NCBI GenBank assembly: GCA_035048495.1
Contig: CM068548.1
Span: forward strand, 9,847,464 to 9,911,463
Direction: 5' to 3'
Source of the DNA: Euptelea pleiosperma
Taxonomy: Eukaryota; Streptophyta; Magnoliopsida; Ranunculales; Eupteleaceae
Length of the DNA: 64,000 nucleotides
The notes under the pieces: model-generated
Database searches by the model: none
What the model was told of the DNA's origin: nothing
What the model saw: only the letters and a program-made list of their open reading frames with translations
Position numbers and translations under genes: made by a program
In this document: positions 11,666 to 23,723 of the stretch, one piece after another
Numbering within the stretch: the stretch's first letter is position 1
Layout of the letters: each line of letters begins with the position of its first letter

Positions 11666-13393
11666 TAGTGCTTGTTTTGTTTCTATAGACACATTCCACT
11701 TTTTAAATAGGATACAATACATTTACTTGATATTTTATATGCATATTTTTTACCCTAGACAGAGCTTCTGGGGGAGGGCCCAATTATTTTTTAATGATTA
11801 GAATTATGCAGGTCCAAGATCACACACACTGGAAGCAAACAGTCCTCTACCTGGAAGATGTTCTAACCATATGCGAAGGGGAGGCAGTGGTCGGGAGCAT
11901 GACTGTGGCACCCAAAAAGAAGAATTCTCGTGATATTGATATAATGCTCAAGCATTCCTTGAACAGTCAGCATTGCCAGATCTCTAGAACTCAACATTAT
12001 AAGGTGCATTGATGTGGATGCATGTAATCCCCCCGTCATCTCCATTGCAAGAATTCATAGATTATTTTATTTAAAGCGTTATTGAACCACATTCTTTGAA
12101 GAAGTTGCTTCTAATTAGAACTCATTAGAGTTTTTGTTTTATCCGTTTGATGAGCAAGAATGAGAAGGATGGTGCTAAAACGTAACAAGCTTATAATCTC
12201 GACTAAAATCAGTTCTTCTAAATGAGCACAGTGATTGCAATATGTAATAGGTTAAAAGTTTTATCCTCCCATGTTGCATGTTGCCTTTTTTGGCCATCCC
12301 TTTTGTTGAGCTGAACAAAGGAGCCTTGACACCTAACTGGAAGCTAATTTATGTACCCCAAATTGCTCTGCCTTCGACTGATGAATATTTTGAGTTCAGG
12401 GCTTTAATTTCAATTGATTTTAAACTCAGACCTTCAGACTTGTTGAAACTGGATGATGCCCCGTTTCAGAATCCTAAAGAAGGGTTTATCAAAATTGTTT
12501 TAGTTTTAAGTGGAGAATTTGTTGTCGGTTAGCAAATTAGATGTTCGAAGTTTGTTGAAAGTTGAAACTGGCAGCTTAAGTTTCACACCGAGGTTTCAAT
12601 GGAGGGAACAATTATCCATTAAGCAGGTTGCTGAAACTGCTCAGCAGTCTCCGCTTAGGTGTTTGTTTTATCAGCTCTAGTTAAACCTGCTCTTAAATCC
12701 CCAAGCCAGGCAGCCAATGGGTAGGTTTAAGTTGTTTTTCTTTTGCATTTGTTTTTACCCACATTTGCTATGTTCTTTAATTGGTTAGCACAGATGGTCT
12801 CAAAGTCTAATTGTGCCATCAAAGCAATGGAAACTCATTTTAGTCTCCCCACCACCGTTATTATCATATCAACCTACAGCTGTTCAGGTCAGGTGATGTG
12901 CATCCATCCTGAATTAGAAAGATCTATACTACTAAATCAGATTAATAATCCCAAATCTTGCAAATCCAGCATCTATGAATGTGCCAGTCACGTTTTAAAT
13001 CCCAGTACGTTTCATACAAAGGGAGTTATTCATAGGACTTCATTGAATTGTGGTGTGGCCTTCACAGTGTAATTTTCATTTGTCGCTTTATATTTTCTCT
13101 TTTGAGGGTGCTGCTTTCTTGTTCTTGTAATCTCCCAAAAAAAAAAATAAAAAAAAAATACAAGAATGCAAAAGAGAGTCCCTCCCATGTAAAGGGTTGA
13201 CAAAATTCCCCAAAACTGAAGATCACTGTTACACTTCACCAAGAGTTTTACTGATTTGGATCCTTTTTTCTTCTCAACAGCTGTAACTATAAAATTTCTG
13301 GCGATTAATAAACTAACAAACCAAAAAAGGTGTACCAAAGAAAGATGCAAGATCTCTATATGATCTTGCCAAATTGAAGTGAGATGTGTAGTC
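11666..13393. other. Gene-free stretch and presumed 3' flank of the canopy gene
   Basis: An open frame at 12278-12532 (84 codons) resembles nothing I know and has no clear start context. An A-rich tract lies at 13138-13160. The 3'UTR of the minus-strand canopy gene should lie just below 13394. Confidence 0.4.
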
Positions 13394-16300
13394 CTAAAGG
13401 TCGGCTTTGCCCTTTGAAGCCTTCATTGAACCTGTTGATTTCTTTATTCTCCACCATTGCCGTATCCGGTGTGAAACCTTGTTTGCATGTCTCTTTAGTG
13501 CAGCTCTCGTGTCTGTGATCACTTTTGTAATCTTCTTTTTCCAATCTCCCTTTGCATTTTCTTTCTCTTTCAGGACTTTACCCTGCAAGCCCAAAAAATA
13601 AAAGAGCCATGCTTGCACACATCAGATGCTTCCAACGCAGAATTTAGCAAAAACAGAGAAACATGTAAGCTTCCTCAGTGAAGTAATACATAGGCAACCA
13701 TATTGTTAAACAGAAAATTCTGTTACCAATTTTGAGGGGAAGTCTCCCTCGTCATTATCGTCATCATCTTCATCAGCATCTTCATCCCCAAAATTCTGCA
13801 TGTTCAACAGATCATCCTTCGAGTACATTTTCATTCCAGGTGCTCCGGGCATACCCTGATAGCATATTGGCACAGAATAAAGTGTCAGAAGTCAGACAAA
13901 AATGTTAAGAACACATCCAACATCGATCTAATTATGAAACTTACCTCCATGGATCTCAATATCTTTTCCATTTCAGCGTCTTTAGATGACTTAGGAACAA
14001 AAGGTTCTCCTGGAGTCCTATCCTGAGAGCCACGAGAAAACATTGATTCACGAGTCTAAAAAATTAAACATCCCGTTTTGTTGATCAATGTTGTGGAGCA
14101 AGCAATCATGAATGGATAAAATCAAACTACTAGATAACCAACGTTTCCATGAATAGTGCCCCATAAGTACTAAAAGGAATAGGTTTCCAACTTCTCCAGA
14201 ATTCATCCATGTACATAGGTTTATGAGTTTAAAATAAAGATCTGTGTCCACTGACGTGATGCAAACCAAGCATATCAAGATTTCAGAAATTCATATAAAG
14301 AAAGACGTTTGCATGAAAAACTATCGCCCTAGAAGTTTCCAAAAGGAGTGAATTTCCAACATCAATTGAAACTATATAAGTTTGAAAGTCCTTACAGCAC
14401 CCAAAAAAATATACCTATGAAATGTTTGATAAGCTCTGTTGATTGATTGATTTATACAAATTCCATCATGTAAGTGTATTGCACATGAATAAAAAGAAAA
14501 TCTAATGTTTAGTGAGAAAATTGAGATAAAATACATTTTGAACAGTAACTGCTCTAAGGTTAATGTTTGAGGTTCTAGGCTAAATTAACTTTTGTGTTCT
14601 GCACTCAAGGGCATATTGTATAGGAATCAACAAAGTTTGAGTGTTCAGCTACAGACTTCTAACCGCAATTATTTGTACTAATTCAAAAGCCACAAGCAAC
14701 ATTGGGAGGAGTTCCTTTCCCTTTGAGTTTTACAGGAGGGTTGGTAGTGTTGACAACCACTTTACTCTAAAAGCTTAAGCTGCAAGAGGGAGGTGTAACA
14801 ATGTATATCAAAGGGTCCACAGGTCTAATAGAGGCGGAGTGCTGGCCGTACAACCAAACAACACACTCCAACAACATGTCCCTCAGCACTTTGCCAAGAC
14901 TTGAATCTGCAATCTATTGGGATCTTTTGCTTTGATACCATGTTGACAACCACTTTACTCCTATGTAACAAGGACACCGAACACGGATACAAGGTTTCTG
15001 ACATGGCAATCTAAAAAAATCTGATACGGAGACACGTCCGTACATATATTTTAATATATATGAATGCTTAAAATTATTAATAAAATAACAAAAATAGAAA
15101 ATAAAATAGAAAATATTTATTAGTTTATTATTGTATGGAGGATGGACACACAAACCTGCTTTTAGAAACCAATTTTATATTAAAAATTATTGAAACAAGG
15201 GTTGACACGGCCATAAGTGCACAGATGTGTGTTGAGGAGTGTTGACATGCACACTGGGTGTTGAGGTGTCCGACACGGCAAAACCCTAAAAGTGCAGTGT
15301 CCTTGTCACATAGCTTTACTCTAAAAGTTTAAGCTGTTAGAGGGAGGCGTAACAATGTATATCAAAGGGTCCACGGGTCTAATAGAGGCGGAGTGCTGGC
15401 CATACAACCAAACAACACACTCCAACAAAAGGTAGTTCCCTAGCTTGGATATCATACTCTTTAAGAATCTTAGACCAAGAGAAGGACCAGAGCAATCTCT
15501 ATAGCTAAAAAATTGAAGTCTAGAAGTTCTTAAGACCCATACATTACATCTCTTGCTAAGGGTATTTTTTTTATAAGTTACATCTATGTGGGTTAATGTA
15601 AAAATCAATAACAAACTTAAATGATTCCTACAGTTGGAGAGTTGACAATACTTCGAGACATAATTTTATCAAATGTAAGTTGCATCATGTTTTTTTTTCC
15701 TCTTATTCAAAGTAGATGTTATTTACAGCATTTTTGCAACATACGTCCTTGTTCTCTAATTTTCAAATCAAAGTCGAAATGTTTCTTGAGTGCACTTATG
15801 TTTTCTCAAACCCTCAATTGTTTTGTTTTATATTTTTCATTTACTCTCAATCCTATTATTTTTTTCCCTCTTGTACATGTACATGGTTAGAAGGTGCACA
15901 GGGATGTATTTGTTCATTCATCAAGAACAAAATGTCTTTCAGGCTTATAAAGAAGGGATTCTATCTGGGTATTATTTTAAAATTCTCCTGAATGTCTGAT
16001 GGAAAACATAAATTGAGATGGGACCAAGAACATTGATTTTAGCATGAAAATAAGTCAACTATTGATCTTCTGTTTGAATTTGTTTTGCATTTGGAGGGAA
16101 ATTTTTTTGGTTGCTGTGGAAGGATGGATTTTGCTGGATAAGGCTTTGATGATGATGAGATGACAACGATAGTACAAATATGAATTCTCAACAACACAGG
16201 CCCGAAATATTACAAAGAGCTGGTTGATTTTTTATAGAAAGCAGGAGCCATGTGCACACGCAAAGAGGGAGATAGTCAAAAAGCACACAGGTTGCACTGG

Positions 16301-19300
16301 GGAACAAATTTCCTAGAGAAGCACGGAGAATGACAAATAAGAGTGTGCAAGAAGTAATATGATTGACAGAGAAATTAACAAATAAAGATTTGAAAGAATA
16401 TAAATATAAAAGATAGGCAGAAAGTCAATGTCACTTGAAACCAATCAAACTCTTGGGCATTCATACTGATGACTCTTGGGCAGAAACTCTGGGCATTCTA
16501 TCAATATTTAAACCACAGCTGAGTAGGTCCATTAATTGGTACTCATAACTCAGGTTCAGCTTTCAACAATGGAGGTACATAGGTTGAGTACTTCCTAGCA
16601 GAGAAATATGAGTTGAAGCAGCAGCAAATGCCAAACATAAGAGCCACTGTGGCATTTCATTTCCTGACCAAAGTTGTGTAGAATGAGAATTTCTTAGATC
16701 ATTAAACACGATCCATCTGAGTTTCTGGATTGAGATCTCAGTTTATGTGCTAGAATTTACACTGGACAAAACACCTACAACTCGCAAGAAAGCATCTATC
16801 AGCTTGAGAATCTGGGTGATAGTCTTTCTCATGGCCAAGATTGGTGGGCACCCATGTAACAAAGGCATGGATATGTGTGTTGGTGTCTGACACCAACATG
16901 AATCTATCAGCTTGAGAATCTGGGTGACAGACTTTCTCATGGCCAAGATTGGTGGGCACCCATGTAACAAAGACATGGATATGTGTGTTGGTGTCTGACA
17001 CCAACATGAAGAGTCAGATACACTGACCCCCACAAACTTGATATGCCTGTCTGCACATTTATTCCATGCGTCGAGAAACCATTTTCTTTTAGAATACTTT
17101 AGTTTATGTTATGCGTACAATATAGAGAGAATGTATTCAGATAAGCTGATACACATTAAACAATTCATGAATAATAACTGAAGACAAAAAGATTTGAATA
17201 CATTGAGAATTGTTTGGTAAAGTGTGTTGCCATGTCTCCAACACGTGAGAATAACATGTCAAAAAATTTAGAAAATAGAGTGTTCTTGTTACATAGGTGT
17301 GCACCTTTAAGTCCAAAGTTTTGATTCCGTGACACCTATAAACATTCAAGGTATGTGATAGTATCTCACACTTGGATAACATAAAAAACTCTTCCCAGTG
17401 ATCTGATAAACTTTAAAATATCAGATAAATTCATGAGGAGAACACATAATCAAACGGATAACAGAGGTAAGGAAGAGGACCGAACCCCGGGTGACATAGA
17501 TGCCCAAAGAATGCACAACCAGAAAGCTAGATATCATCCACAAATAAGTTAGCTTTTAGTTTCCTTCAAGCTGAAATGTTAAAGAGAAATTACCTTAGGA
17601 AGCGGAGGTAGCTTGACAGAGCATGCTTTAGTAATGTCATTACAGAGAAAATTCACCAATGAATCAATATGAGGCTTGGATGTGAAAATATATTCAGCAA
17701 CATCAGTATCAGAGTACCCCATGACCTGAAAAGAATTCAAGTAGATATCCATCACCATCATCATCAACATGCTTACCTTATCCCAACAATTTGGGCTCTG
17801 TAACATAAATCCTATTTCGCCATTCAATTTTTTCTAAGTACAAAGGAGACATCCCTTTATATTATAACATGCATTTAGCATTTAGGTGATTCAAAATCTT
17901 CACTGCTAAAATTAATGACATTGTGTGGGGACTAAAGTGCTAACAAAATGTAATCAAGAGGATGCATAGTGCTACAGCAAACAGGGTTATGATTCAACCA
18001 TCAAGAAAATTGGTAATGAATCAGAGCATTAGCAATATTAAATTCCAAATCATTGCTCATTTACTCACACAACCATTTATATACTTGAAGAGAAGAATCA
18101 AAGGGAATCAAATTGATTTATCAATCACTAGACTAAGGAGAAAAACAAGCACACAATTTTTCACCTCCTGACAAGCCTGCTCTATCGTCTTACACTCTGA
18201 ATTGCATTGCCCTTCAGTGTCATGTTCGACAAGCTGGAGAAAGAAAGGAACTAATATGAGAAACAGGGGTAAAAAACCAAACCAACAAAAAGTTTTGCAG
18301 CTAAAATATATTTTAGTTGTTCAATCAGAGTTCCACAACAACAGCAACACCAGAAGAGAATGCCTCTCCTACACATGATTGTGCTATTTTCATTAAAAAC
18401 TGAACTGATTCTTGGTTTGTCACTGGGAAAATGATGCCACACATTCAATTTCAGCCAACAATGACATTTCCTTTCTTCTACTGAGATAATCGGCAAAAAA
18501 AATTCCTTGAAAAGAAGAAGGAAACGAAACTTCCAAAAACACATAAAAAATAGAGAAAAGGTGCCCTCCTTTTTTCTTTCTCTTCTGGGCTAAGCTACTG
18601 ATGTTGAGTTGGGTTTACTCATAGTTGTCAGGTAGAGAAATGAATACGTGAAATGAAGCCTTATTTTTGCTACATTTTAACTGTAATTTTCATGGTGCGA
18701 GAAATGAAAAGCAAGGTAACTACGGTTTTACCGCACTGCGTCATCTAGGTGTTATTTATACATATACGCTTTTTTTTACACATACGCACGAGCGCAAACA
18801 ATGTACCTCAATTACCAAATCATGTAAATTCAACAAACATAAAGCATGATTAGAACATAAATGCACACACACACAAGGTTTTAAATTTCGGCCAAAAACA
18901 TAGAAATTTCGGGCCGAAATTTTGATTTCACTGAGTACGGAAATCCCTGAAATATAGCTTTCTAAAGCGAAATCCACTGAAATTTGGAAATTTCGCCTGA
19001 AATAACAGCCAAAATTTCAATTTTGGATCTCACCGAAATATTTACCGAAACCGAAATTTAAAACCTTGCACACACACACACATGCTAATTATTAAGTATA
19101 ACAATATCACATTAATTTGTCAATGAAATTAACTCTTTTTGTTTCACATTGAGAAATCACGAACTCGAACACCATTCTGCCAACCTGATAACAGCCACAA
19201 CAGTCGTTGCCGACAAAAACAACTGAAACTAATCCTACACTAACAACAACAACAACATTCCAATCGTATAAAACAAACCAATTCGTAATTGGGTTAAAAG

Positions 19301-19806
19301 ATACCATAGATGCAAAAACATAATCGCAAATTTGCAATTTTTTCAGACACCCAATCGCCAAACGGAAAAAAGATATACTTCTTACCTCCAACTTGTCCCC
19401 CTTTTCGACAATATCGACTCGTAGAATCCAATCAGCTTCTTCCTTCTTCAAATTACAAACATTCTCCGCTATTTCAATGATCTGGAACTCCGATACCTGA
19501 TCCAAAACCCAAAAAAAAGGACATAAAAATTAATAAAATTGAAACTCAAATCAAATCAAATAAACAAGAAGAAACTTCACTAACCCATTTGAAAGATACC
19601 TTTTTGGGAGAGATCTGGGATTCTTTCTTCTTGACTTGCTGGTATAGCTGGGTTGCAATCTTTTCACAGACCTGACATTTGATGTATGGTATATCTTCTC
19701 TTCTGGCGGTTGAAACTGGCTTTTTAGCAGAGTGAGAGACGGGTACCCATGAAGAGATTAGCAGAGCTGAGAGTAGAAAAACAAGGATTGATTCGATCTT
19801 CGCCAT
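13394..19806 (-). CDS. Canopy-like saposin-B domain ER protein, 304 aa, 7 exons
   Basis: Exons on the minus strand: 19806-19600, 19496-19386, 18233-18165, 17725-17594, 14022-13945, 13855-13727 and 13582-13394. All introns are GT-AG and the phases join without a break. The start was set at MAKIES, which opens a signal peptide (hydrophobic residues 7-20). A saposin-B/canopy fold follows, with Cys44 and Cys47 (KCQVCEK), Cys83, Cys116, Cys120, Cys127, Cys157 and Cys164. An acidic tract lies at about 220-238 (DEDADEDDDDNDEGD) and the C-terminus is basic. The family (DUF3456, canopy/MIR-interacting saposin-like) acts in the ER lumen, in animals as a folding helper for receptors; the plant role is little known. 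The fourth intron is 3.6 kb and transposon-rich. I expect the gene to be functional. Confidence 0.85.
14748..15427 (-). mobile_element. TRIM retroelement with 67-bp interior
   Basis: Two LTR copies flank a 67-bp interior. The left LTR is 14748-14873 (126 bp). The right LTR is 14941-15427 and is also 126 bp once a hAT insertion and its 8-bp duplication are removed. On the minus strand the LTR starts TGTTGGAGTGTG and ends GTTGTCAACA. The primer-binding site TGGTATCAAAGC (14940-14929) directly follows the 5' LTR. No coding sequence is present. A possible 5-bp target-site duplication GGTAG lies at 14743-14747 and 15431-15435, the second copy three bases away from the LTR. It sits in intron 4 of the canopy gene. 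Confidence 0.8.
14961..15313. mobile_element. hAT MITE, GTGTCGGACAC family, inside the TRIM LTR
   Basis: The 353-bp element has inverted ends CTATGTAACAAGGACAC and CTATGTGACAAGGACAC. It is flanked by a perfect 8-bp duplication, CTTTACTC (14953-14960 and 15314-15321). Subterminal phrases resemble GTGTCCGACACGG. A second copy in the opposite orientation is at 23331-23715. Confidence 0.9.
16795..17010. repeat. 108-bp tandem duplication in intron 4
   Basis: Two 108-bp units (16795-16902 and 16903-17010), each beginning TCTATCAGCTTGAGAATCTG and ending GACACCAACATGAA. I count about three differences between them, so the duplication is young. It gives rise to a minus-strand frame of repeated segments that is not a credible gene. 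Confidence 0.85.
18874..19068. mobile_element. hAT MITE, GAAATTTCGG family
   Basis: The 195-bp element has perfect 18-bp inverted ends (CAAGGTTTTAAATTTCGG). It inserted in a CA microsatellite, giving CACACACA on both sides (18866-18873 and 19069-19076), which is compatible with an 8-bp duplication. The interior is made of variants of GAAATTTCGGCC. It lies in intron 2 of the canopy gene. Its outermost bases match those of the GTTATAACGG family. Confidence 0.8.
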
Positions 19807-20000
19807 TAATGTCTCTCTCCACGCTCTGCAACTCTTCAAACTCTCTCTCTCGATTTCAGTTTCGAAGAAGACTTACATGAAGAGTAACAGTGTCTTTGGT
19901 ATTAACAGCGATTAAGTCGTCGCGAACGTATTACGTTTCATCCCCTCACATATACAGACTCAATACGTGTTTCGCGGCACCTGATTGGTTGCATGAAGCG
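19807..20000 (-). promoter_or_regulatory. Promoter and 5'UTR of the canopy gene
   Basis: The minus strand has TC-rich sequence just upstream of the ATG, usual for plant 5'UTRs, and a TATA-like GTATATGTG at about 19949-19957, which would place transcription start near 19920. CCAAT and CACG motifs occur farther upstream, but their spacing does not fit a strict ER-stress element. Confidence 0.4.
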
Positions 20001-20108
20001 GAGTAAACGTGGTCCCATCCTTTCAGCCAATGAGGTTCGAGGAACAAGTCTTAGAACTTGAGTAAGACTTGCCGACCACCAGTGGTCAACCTTGACTTGC
20101 CTGACCAC

Positions 20109-20412
20109 CTACACTATAAGCCACGTGGCAATTTATTAGAGGACACTGACCATAGAGATGTTTGGCCAATCCCTAGGTGGACCTGCAAACCCAAAATCAA
20201 CCTGGTCAGTGATGTCTAAGCGTTATTGAAGTCATTTTCAATAATGCTTAAATTCCTACAGTTAAAATCAACCAACGAAAATGACTTCAACTAACGCTTA
20301 GAAATCACGGATCACGTTGATTTTGGGTTTGTAGGTCCACCTAGGGATTGGCCAAACATCTATACGGTCAGTGTCCTCTAATAAATTTCCACGTGGCTTA
20401 TATTGTGGTACC
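20109..20412. mobile_element. Foldback MITE with G-box arms, copy 1
   Basis: Two inverted arms of roughly 130 bp (about 20109-20240 and 20281-20412) are highly similar. Both contain CCACGTGG, GAGGACACTGACC, TTTGGCCAATCCCTAGG and GTGATNTCTAAGCGTT-type blocks. The stretch can fold into a long hairpin. Related copies lie at 32.8, 44.0 and 45.3 kb. No clear target-site duplication was found; the superfamily is uncertain. Confidence 0.75.
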
Positions 20413-20539
20413 TTGTGCGGTTGGATTGGCCAACATAATCTACGTGGATCCCACCACCAGATGTCAAAAATGAGTTGAACTTTGCTGACGGACCACATTA
20501 CGAGCCTGGCTCTCTAGACTAGACTCGAGGACTCCATGA

Positions 20540-20909
20540 GGCACGAGGAGTGTATATTTGGCCCGCGGGTCGACCTGGCTCATAAAGCATCTGGTCTGGG
20601 CTTGGACTTAGAGTTTAGGCCCGCTGTCTGGCCCATGTATCGGCCCGCAAAAACCCTTTAACGGGCCGTGCGGCCCGCCAAGCCTTAGCCAACCCACCCT
20701 TTGAAATTAGTGAAAGCTGTCCTCTCCGTCTCTCCATTTTCAAATTTCTACCGGTCGGCTCTCCTCTCTCACTCCAACGCCGTTGATCTCGCCATTGCCG
20801 TTCGCCTGTCTCTCTATCTCGCCATCCCCGGTCGCTTCTCGTTCTCTCTCTCCATCGCCAGCGTTCTCGGTGTTACGGAAGAATCTCCCTGCTCCGTCGA
20901 CGGTTTCAG
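20540..20909 (+). promoter_or_regulatory. GGCCCG-rich repeat and 5'UTR-like leader
   Basis: 20560-20695 is rich in GGCCCG phrases and looks like a MITE fragment. From about 20701 the plus strand is a CT-rich, CG-bearing leader typical of plant transcription starts, ending at a possible donor TTTCAG|GTTCG at 20909. Open frames here lack homology. It may be the non-coding first exon of the phloem-protein-like sequence at 24.67 kb, but this link is inference. Confidence 0.3.
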
Positions 20910-22592
20910 GTTCGATTACTGCTCCACATTTGTTTAAAGTCTTATTTGGTTATGCTGTAACTGCATTGTTTTAGGGTTTGGTAATGGGGGATGATTATGG
21001 ATTTTTTGGCCTCTATTTTAGGGTTTTGTAATGTGATCTTTCGACAATTCTCATCCTTTGGGCATTGAGTATATGATTGAAATCTGGAAATTTATTCTGT
21101 TTTCTTCAGTGCCAATAAGCTAGAGAAGATTGGTTGGTCGCTTCTTTCTTTCTTAATGTATGTATTTTTTTTTAATTTTTGGGTTTAAAAATGGAGTAGG
21201 AGAAGCTTTTTGAGGTGGGTATGTCTTAAAATCTCAATTTCCGAAAATGGGTTTTCTCAAATTTGAGAGCTTTCGGCAGTTTCATTTTCTTTTCTGCTGT
21301 GAATTTTTGGAATGAGGGTAGTGGATGAAGCTTTGTCAAGTGGGTTTTCTTGAAATCTCTTTTCCAAAGATTATAAAACATAGTAACTTTCAGCAGTTCT
21401 CATCCACTACCCGACTAACCACTGATCCGCTTGGTTAACCAATAATAATAATAATTAATTAAACAAATTAATTGCACAAGTGATATTTTCATGAAAATAC
21501 AGATTAATGTTAGCAGGTCTGAAAATACAGATATTTTCATGAAAATACCGACTCTACTTTGAAGTTTGCTGAGACAGGTATCTTTCTCTTGTTGTTCTTG
21601 TGTAAGCATTTATGATAGAGTCAGTTATGCTTGTAGTCATCTGTCTGATCTGTGCTTAGCTGATTTTATTTTTTTCTCCAAGGAATTTTGTCATAGTAGA
21701 TGCCAATTTTACATTTAGGTTCTGTATGGTTGCCCTGAATAAATTTGTAGAATTTTTTTTTTGCATATAAATGTCTTAACTTTTTCTGTATCAACACTTC
21801 TTGACATACAAATCCTTTTTCTGTAAAACTTTTTCTTGATCACCTTACGAGCCTTATGACACATTATCTCACGTACGAGTGATGGTTTGTGTAACAAATT
21901 GTAGTAGGATAATTGTAGTATTTGTGCTGGAGCTGGTGCAGTTATACTAGATGATTTCCATTAATCCGTACATCTTGGCAGTTTTGACATGGACTGAAAC
22001 AATGACTGACCTTGTCCAAAATAGTGAAAGAACAAAAAAGAAAAAGGTGGACAACTTTTAAGGTTAATCTAAAGGGAAAACAAGCCTTGATCTACCCCAT
22101 CTTTGATACCAAGTTGGTGCCTACTAAAATGATATGGAGGTTCAATTCAAGTTAAAGCTTCAATCATACTGTTTTAGAATCTCCTGCTACAAAGCAGGCC
22201 TTATTATGCGTTGTTTCATTTTGAGTCAAAAGTTTTTTGGAAAATTCTAGAAGACCCTAGATAGTGTAGCTAAAATATACAAAGGTGGCAAGTCTCTAAA
22301 CGTGCTGGAACTTAGTATGTTAGTATGTGGTTTTGAAGAAATAGGGCATTTAGTTGTATTTTCATTATGTGAGAAAGGTCGAGAGTGGGTCGTTGTTAGT
22401 ATTTCGTGAGTTTTAAAAGAGAAATACACGCATATCTTACTGGTTTTACAGGACTGTCTTTTTCTCTTAGGCAAGTGTAGGAATGACATTTTGAGTTTCT
22501 ATTACTTGCCAAACTTTTTCTGATTGGATTTGCATTGGAAAATCTGGAGTTGGCTATCTAGATCCTATTCTTCCATTCCATTATATTCTAAC
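20910..22592. other. Presumed intron or spacer, no gene seen
   Basis: This is AT-rich sequence with T-runs. A TTTGATACCAAG at about 22103 resembles an inverted primer-binding site but has no LTR pair beside it. No coding sequence is supported. Confidence 0.4.
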
Positions 22593-23031
22593 CCTAGTCA
22601 CAAAAATCTCCGATTTTTTTAAAAATTCTCCAAAAAACTCCGATTTTTTGAATTCACGAATCAATCGCCGATTAATCGGCAAAATCGGTAAAATCTCCGA
22701 TTAATCAAAAAACTCAATGATTAATTAGCAATTTTACCGAATTTTGCCGATTAATTGGCTGAGATCCATTTTTTTCCCTTTTGATTTCGATTTTGCCGAT
22801 TTTGGAATTATGAATGGATCATGCTTATGAATTATGACTTATTACTATGGAATCATAGATGTGGTTTTTGTCATATAATGTGTTTTGTTAAAAATAACAT
22901 TTCTAACTTGAAAAATGCCATGATATATTTTCTATTTTTGCCGATTTCTACCGATTTCTACTGAATTTATCCGAATTTTCCCGACTTGACCCCTTGCCGA
23001 TTTATTGCCGAATCCCGACTTTGTGACTATG
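22593..23031. mobile_element. hAT MITE, CCGATTAATCGG family
   Basis: The 439-bp element has inverted ends CCTAGTCACAAA and CATAGTCACAAA. It is flanked by a perfect 8-bp duplication, ATTCTAAC (22585-22592 and 23032-23039). Both halves are packed with variants of CCGATT and the palindrome CCGATTAATCGG. There is no coding capacity. Confidence 0.88.
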
Positions 23032-23330
23032 ATTCTAACTAGAAAGTACTGCATGAACCCTTGAGGAGTTGAGGTTAGTGATCATATTTTGTGGATTTGC
23101 CTCTTTCCTCTTAAAACAAGTGAAAGGAGATGACTCTAAAAAGCTTTAAGAAGTGGGTTATAAGCATTAACAACTTGTCTGAGATGATATTTCTTATATG
23201 ATCCCCATTTGTTACTTGGATGAACAATTTACAGATTGATCATTAGAATTTTACATTGCTCCAAGGAGCCAATGCTTGTGCGCTACTTCGTTTTTTGAAA
23301 ATTTGCTCATTTATATTCTTGGGTTATGAC

Positions 23331-23715
23331 CAATGAAACAAGGACACTGCACTTTTAGGGTTTTTGGCCGTGTCGGACACCTCGACACCCGAACACGTGT
23401 GTCGACACTTCGACACACATCTGGACACTTATGGCCGTGTCACCCCTTGTTTAATAATTTTTAATATAAAATTGATTTCTAAAAGCTGGTTGGGGTATTC
23501 CGTCCTCCATACAATAATAAACTAATAAATATTTTACGCTTTATTTTCTATTTTTTGTTATTTCATTAATAATTTTAAGCATTCATACATATTAATATAT
23601 TTTAATAAATATATGTACGGATGTGTCTCCATATCAGATTTTTTTAGGTTGTCATATCGGACACCTTGTATCCGTGTCGGACACCGACACCCGTGTCAGT
23701 GTCCTTGTTACATAG
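23331..23715. mobile_element. hAT MITE, GTGTCGGACAC family, second copy
   Basis: The 385-bp element ends CAATGAAACAAGGACAC and, inverted, CTATGTAACAAGGACAC. It is flanked by a perfect 8-bp duplication, GTTATGAC (23323-23330 and 23716-23723). Subterminal phrases such as GTGTCGGACACC and CGACACCCG repeat many times. It is inverted relative to the copy at 14961-15313. Confidence 0.9.
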
Positions 23716-23723
23716 GTTATGAC

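Noticed and set aside
12278..12532. 84-codon plus-strand open frame
   Set aside because: No homology, no plausible gene context, and length expected by chance in 64 kb.
16743..17033. Minus-strand frame of about 96 codons with repeated segments
   Set aside because: It is produced by the 108-bp tandem duplication inside a canopy-gene intron and has no family match.
19970..20035. CCAAT and CACG motifs upstream of the canopy gene as an ER-stress element
   Set aside because: The spacing is about 14 bases, or the CCAAT is reversed; the strict element needs CCAAT-N9/N10-CACG.
22095..22115. Inverted primer-binding-site-like TTTGATACCAAG
   Set aside because: No LTR pair or coding remains flank it; a 10-base match alone is weak.
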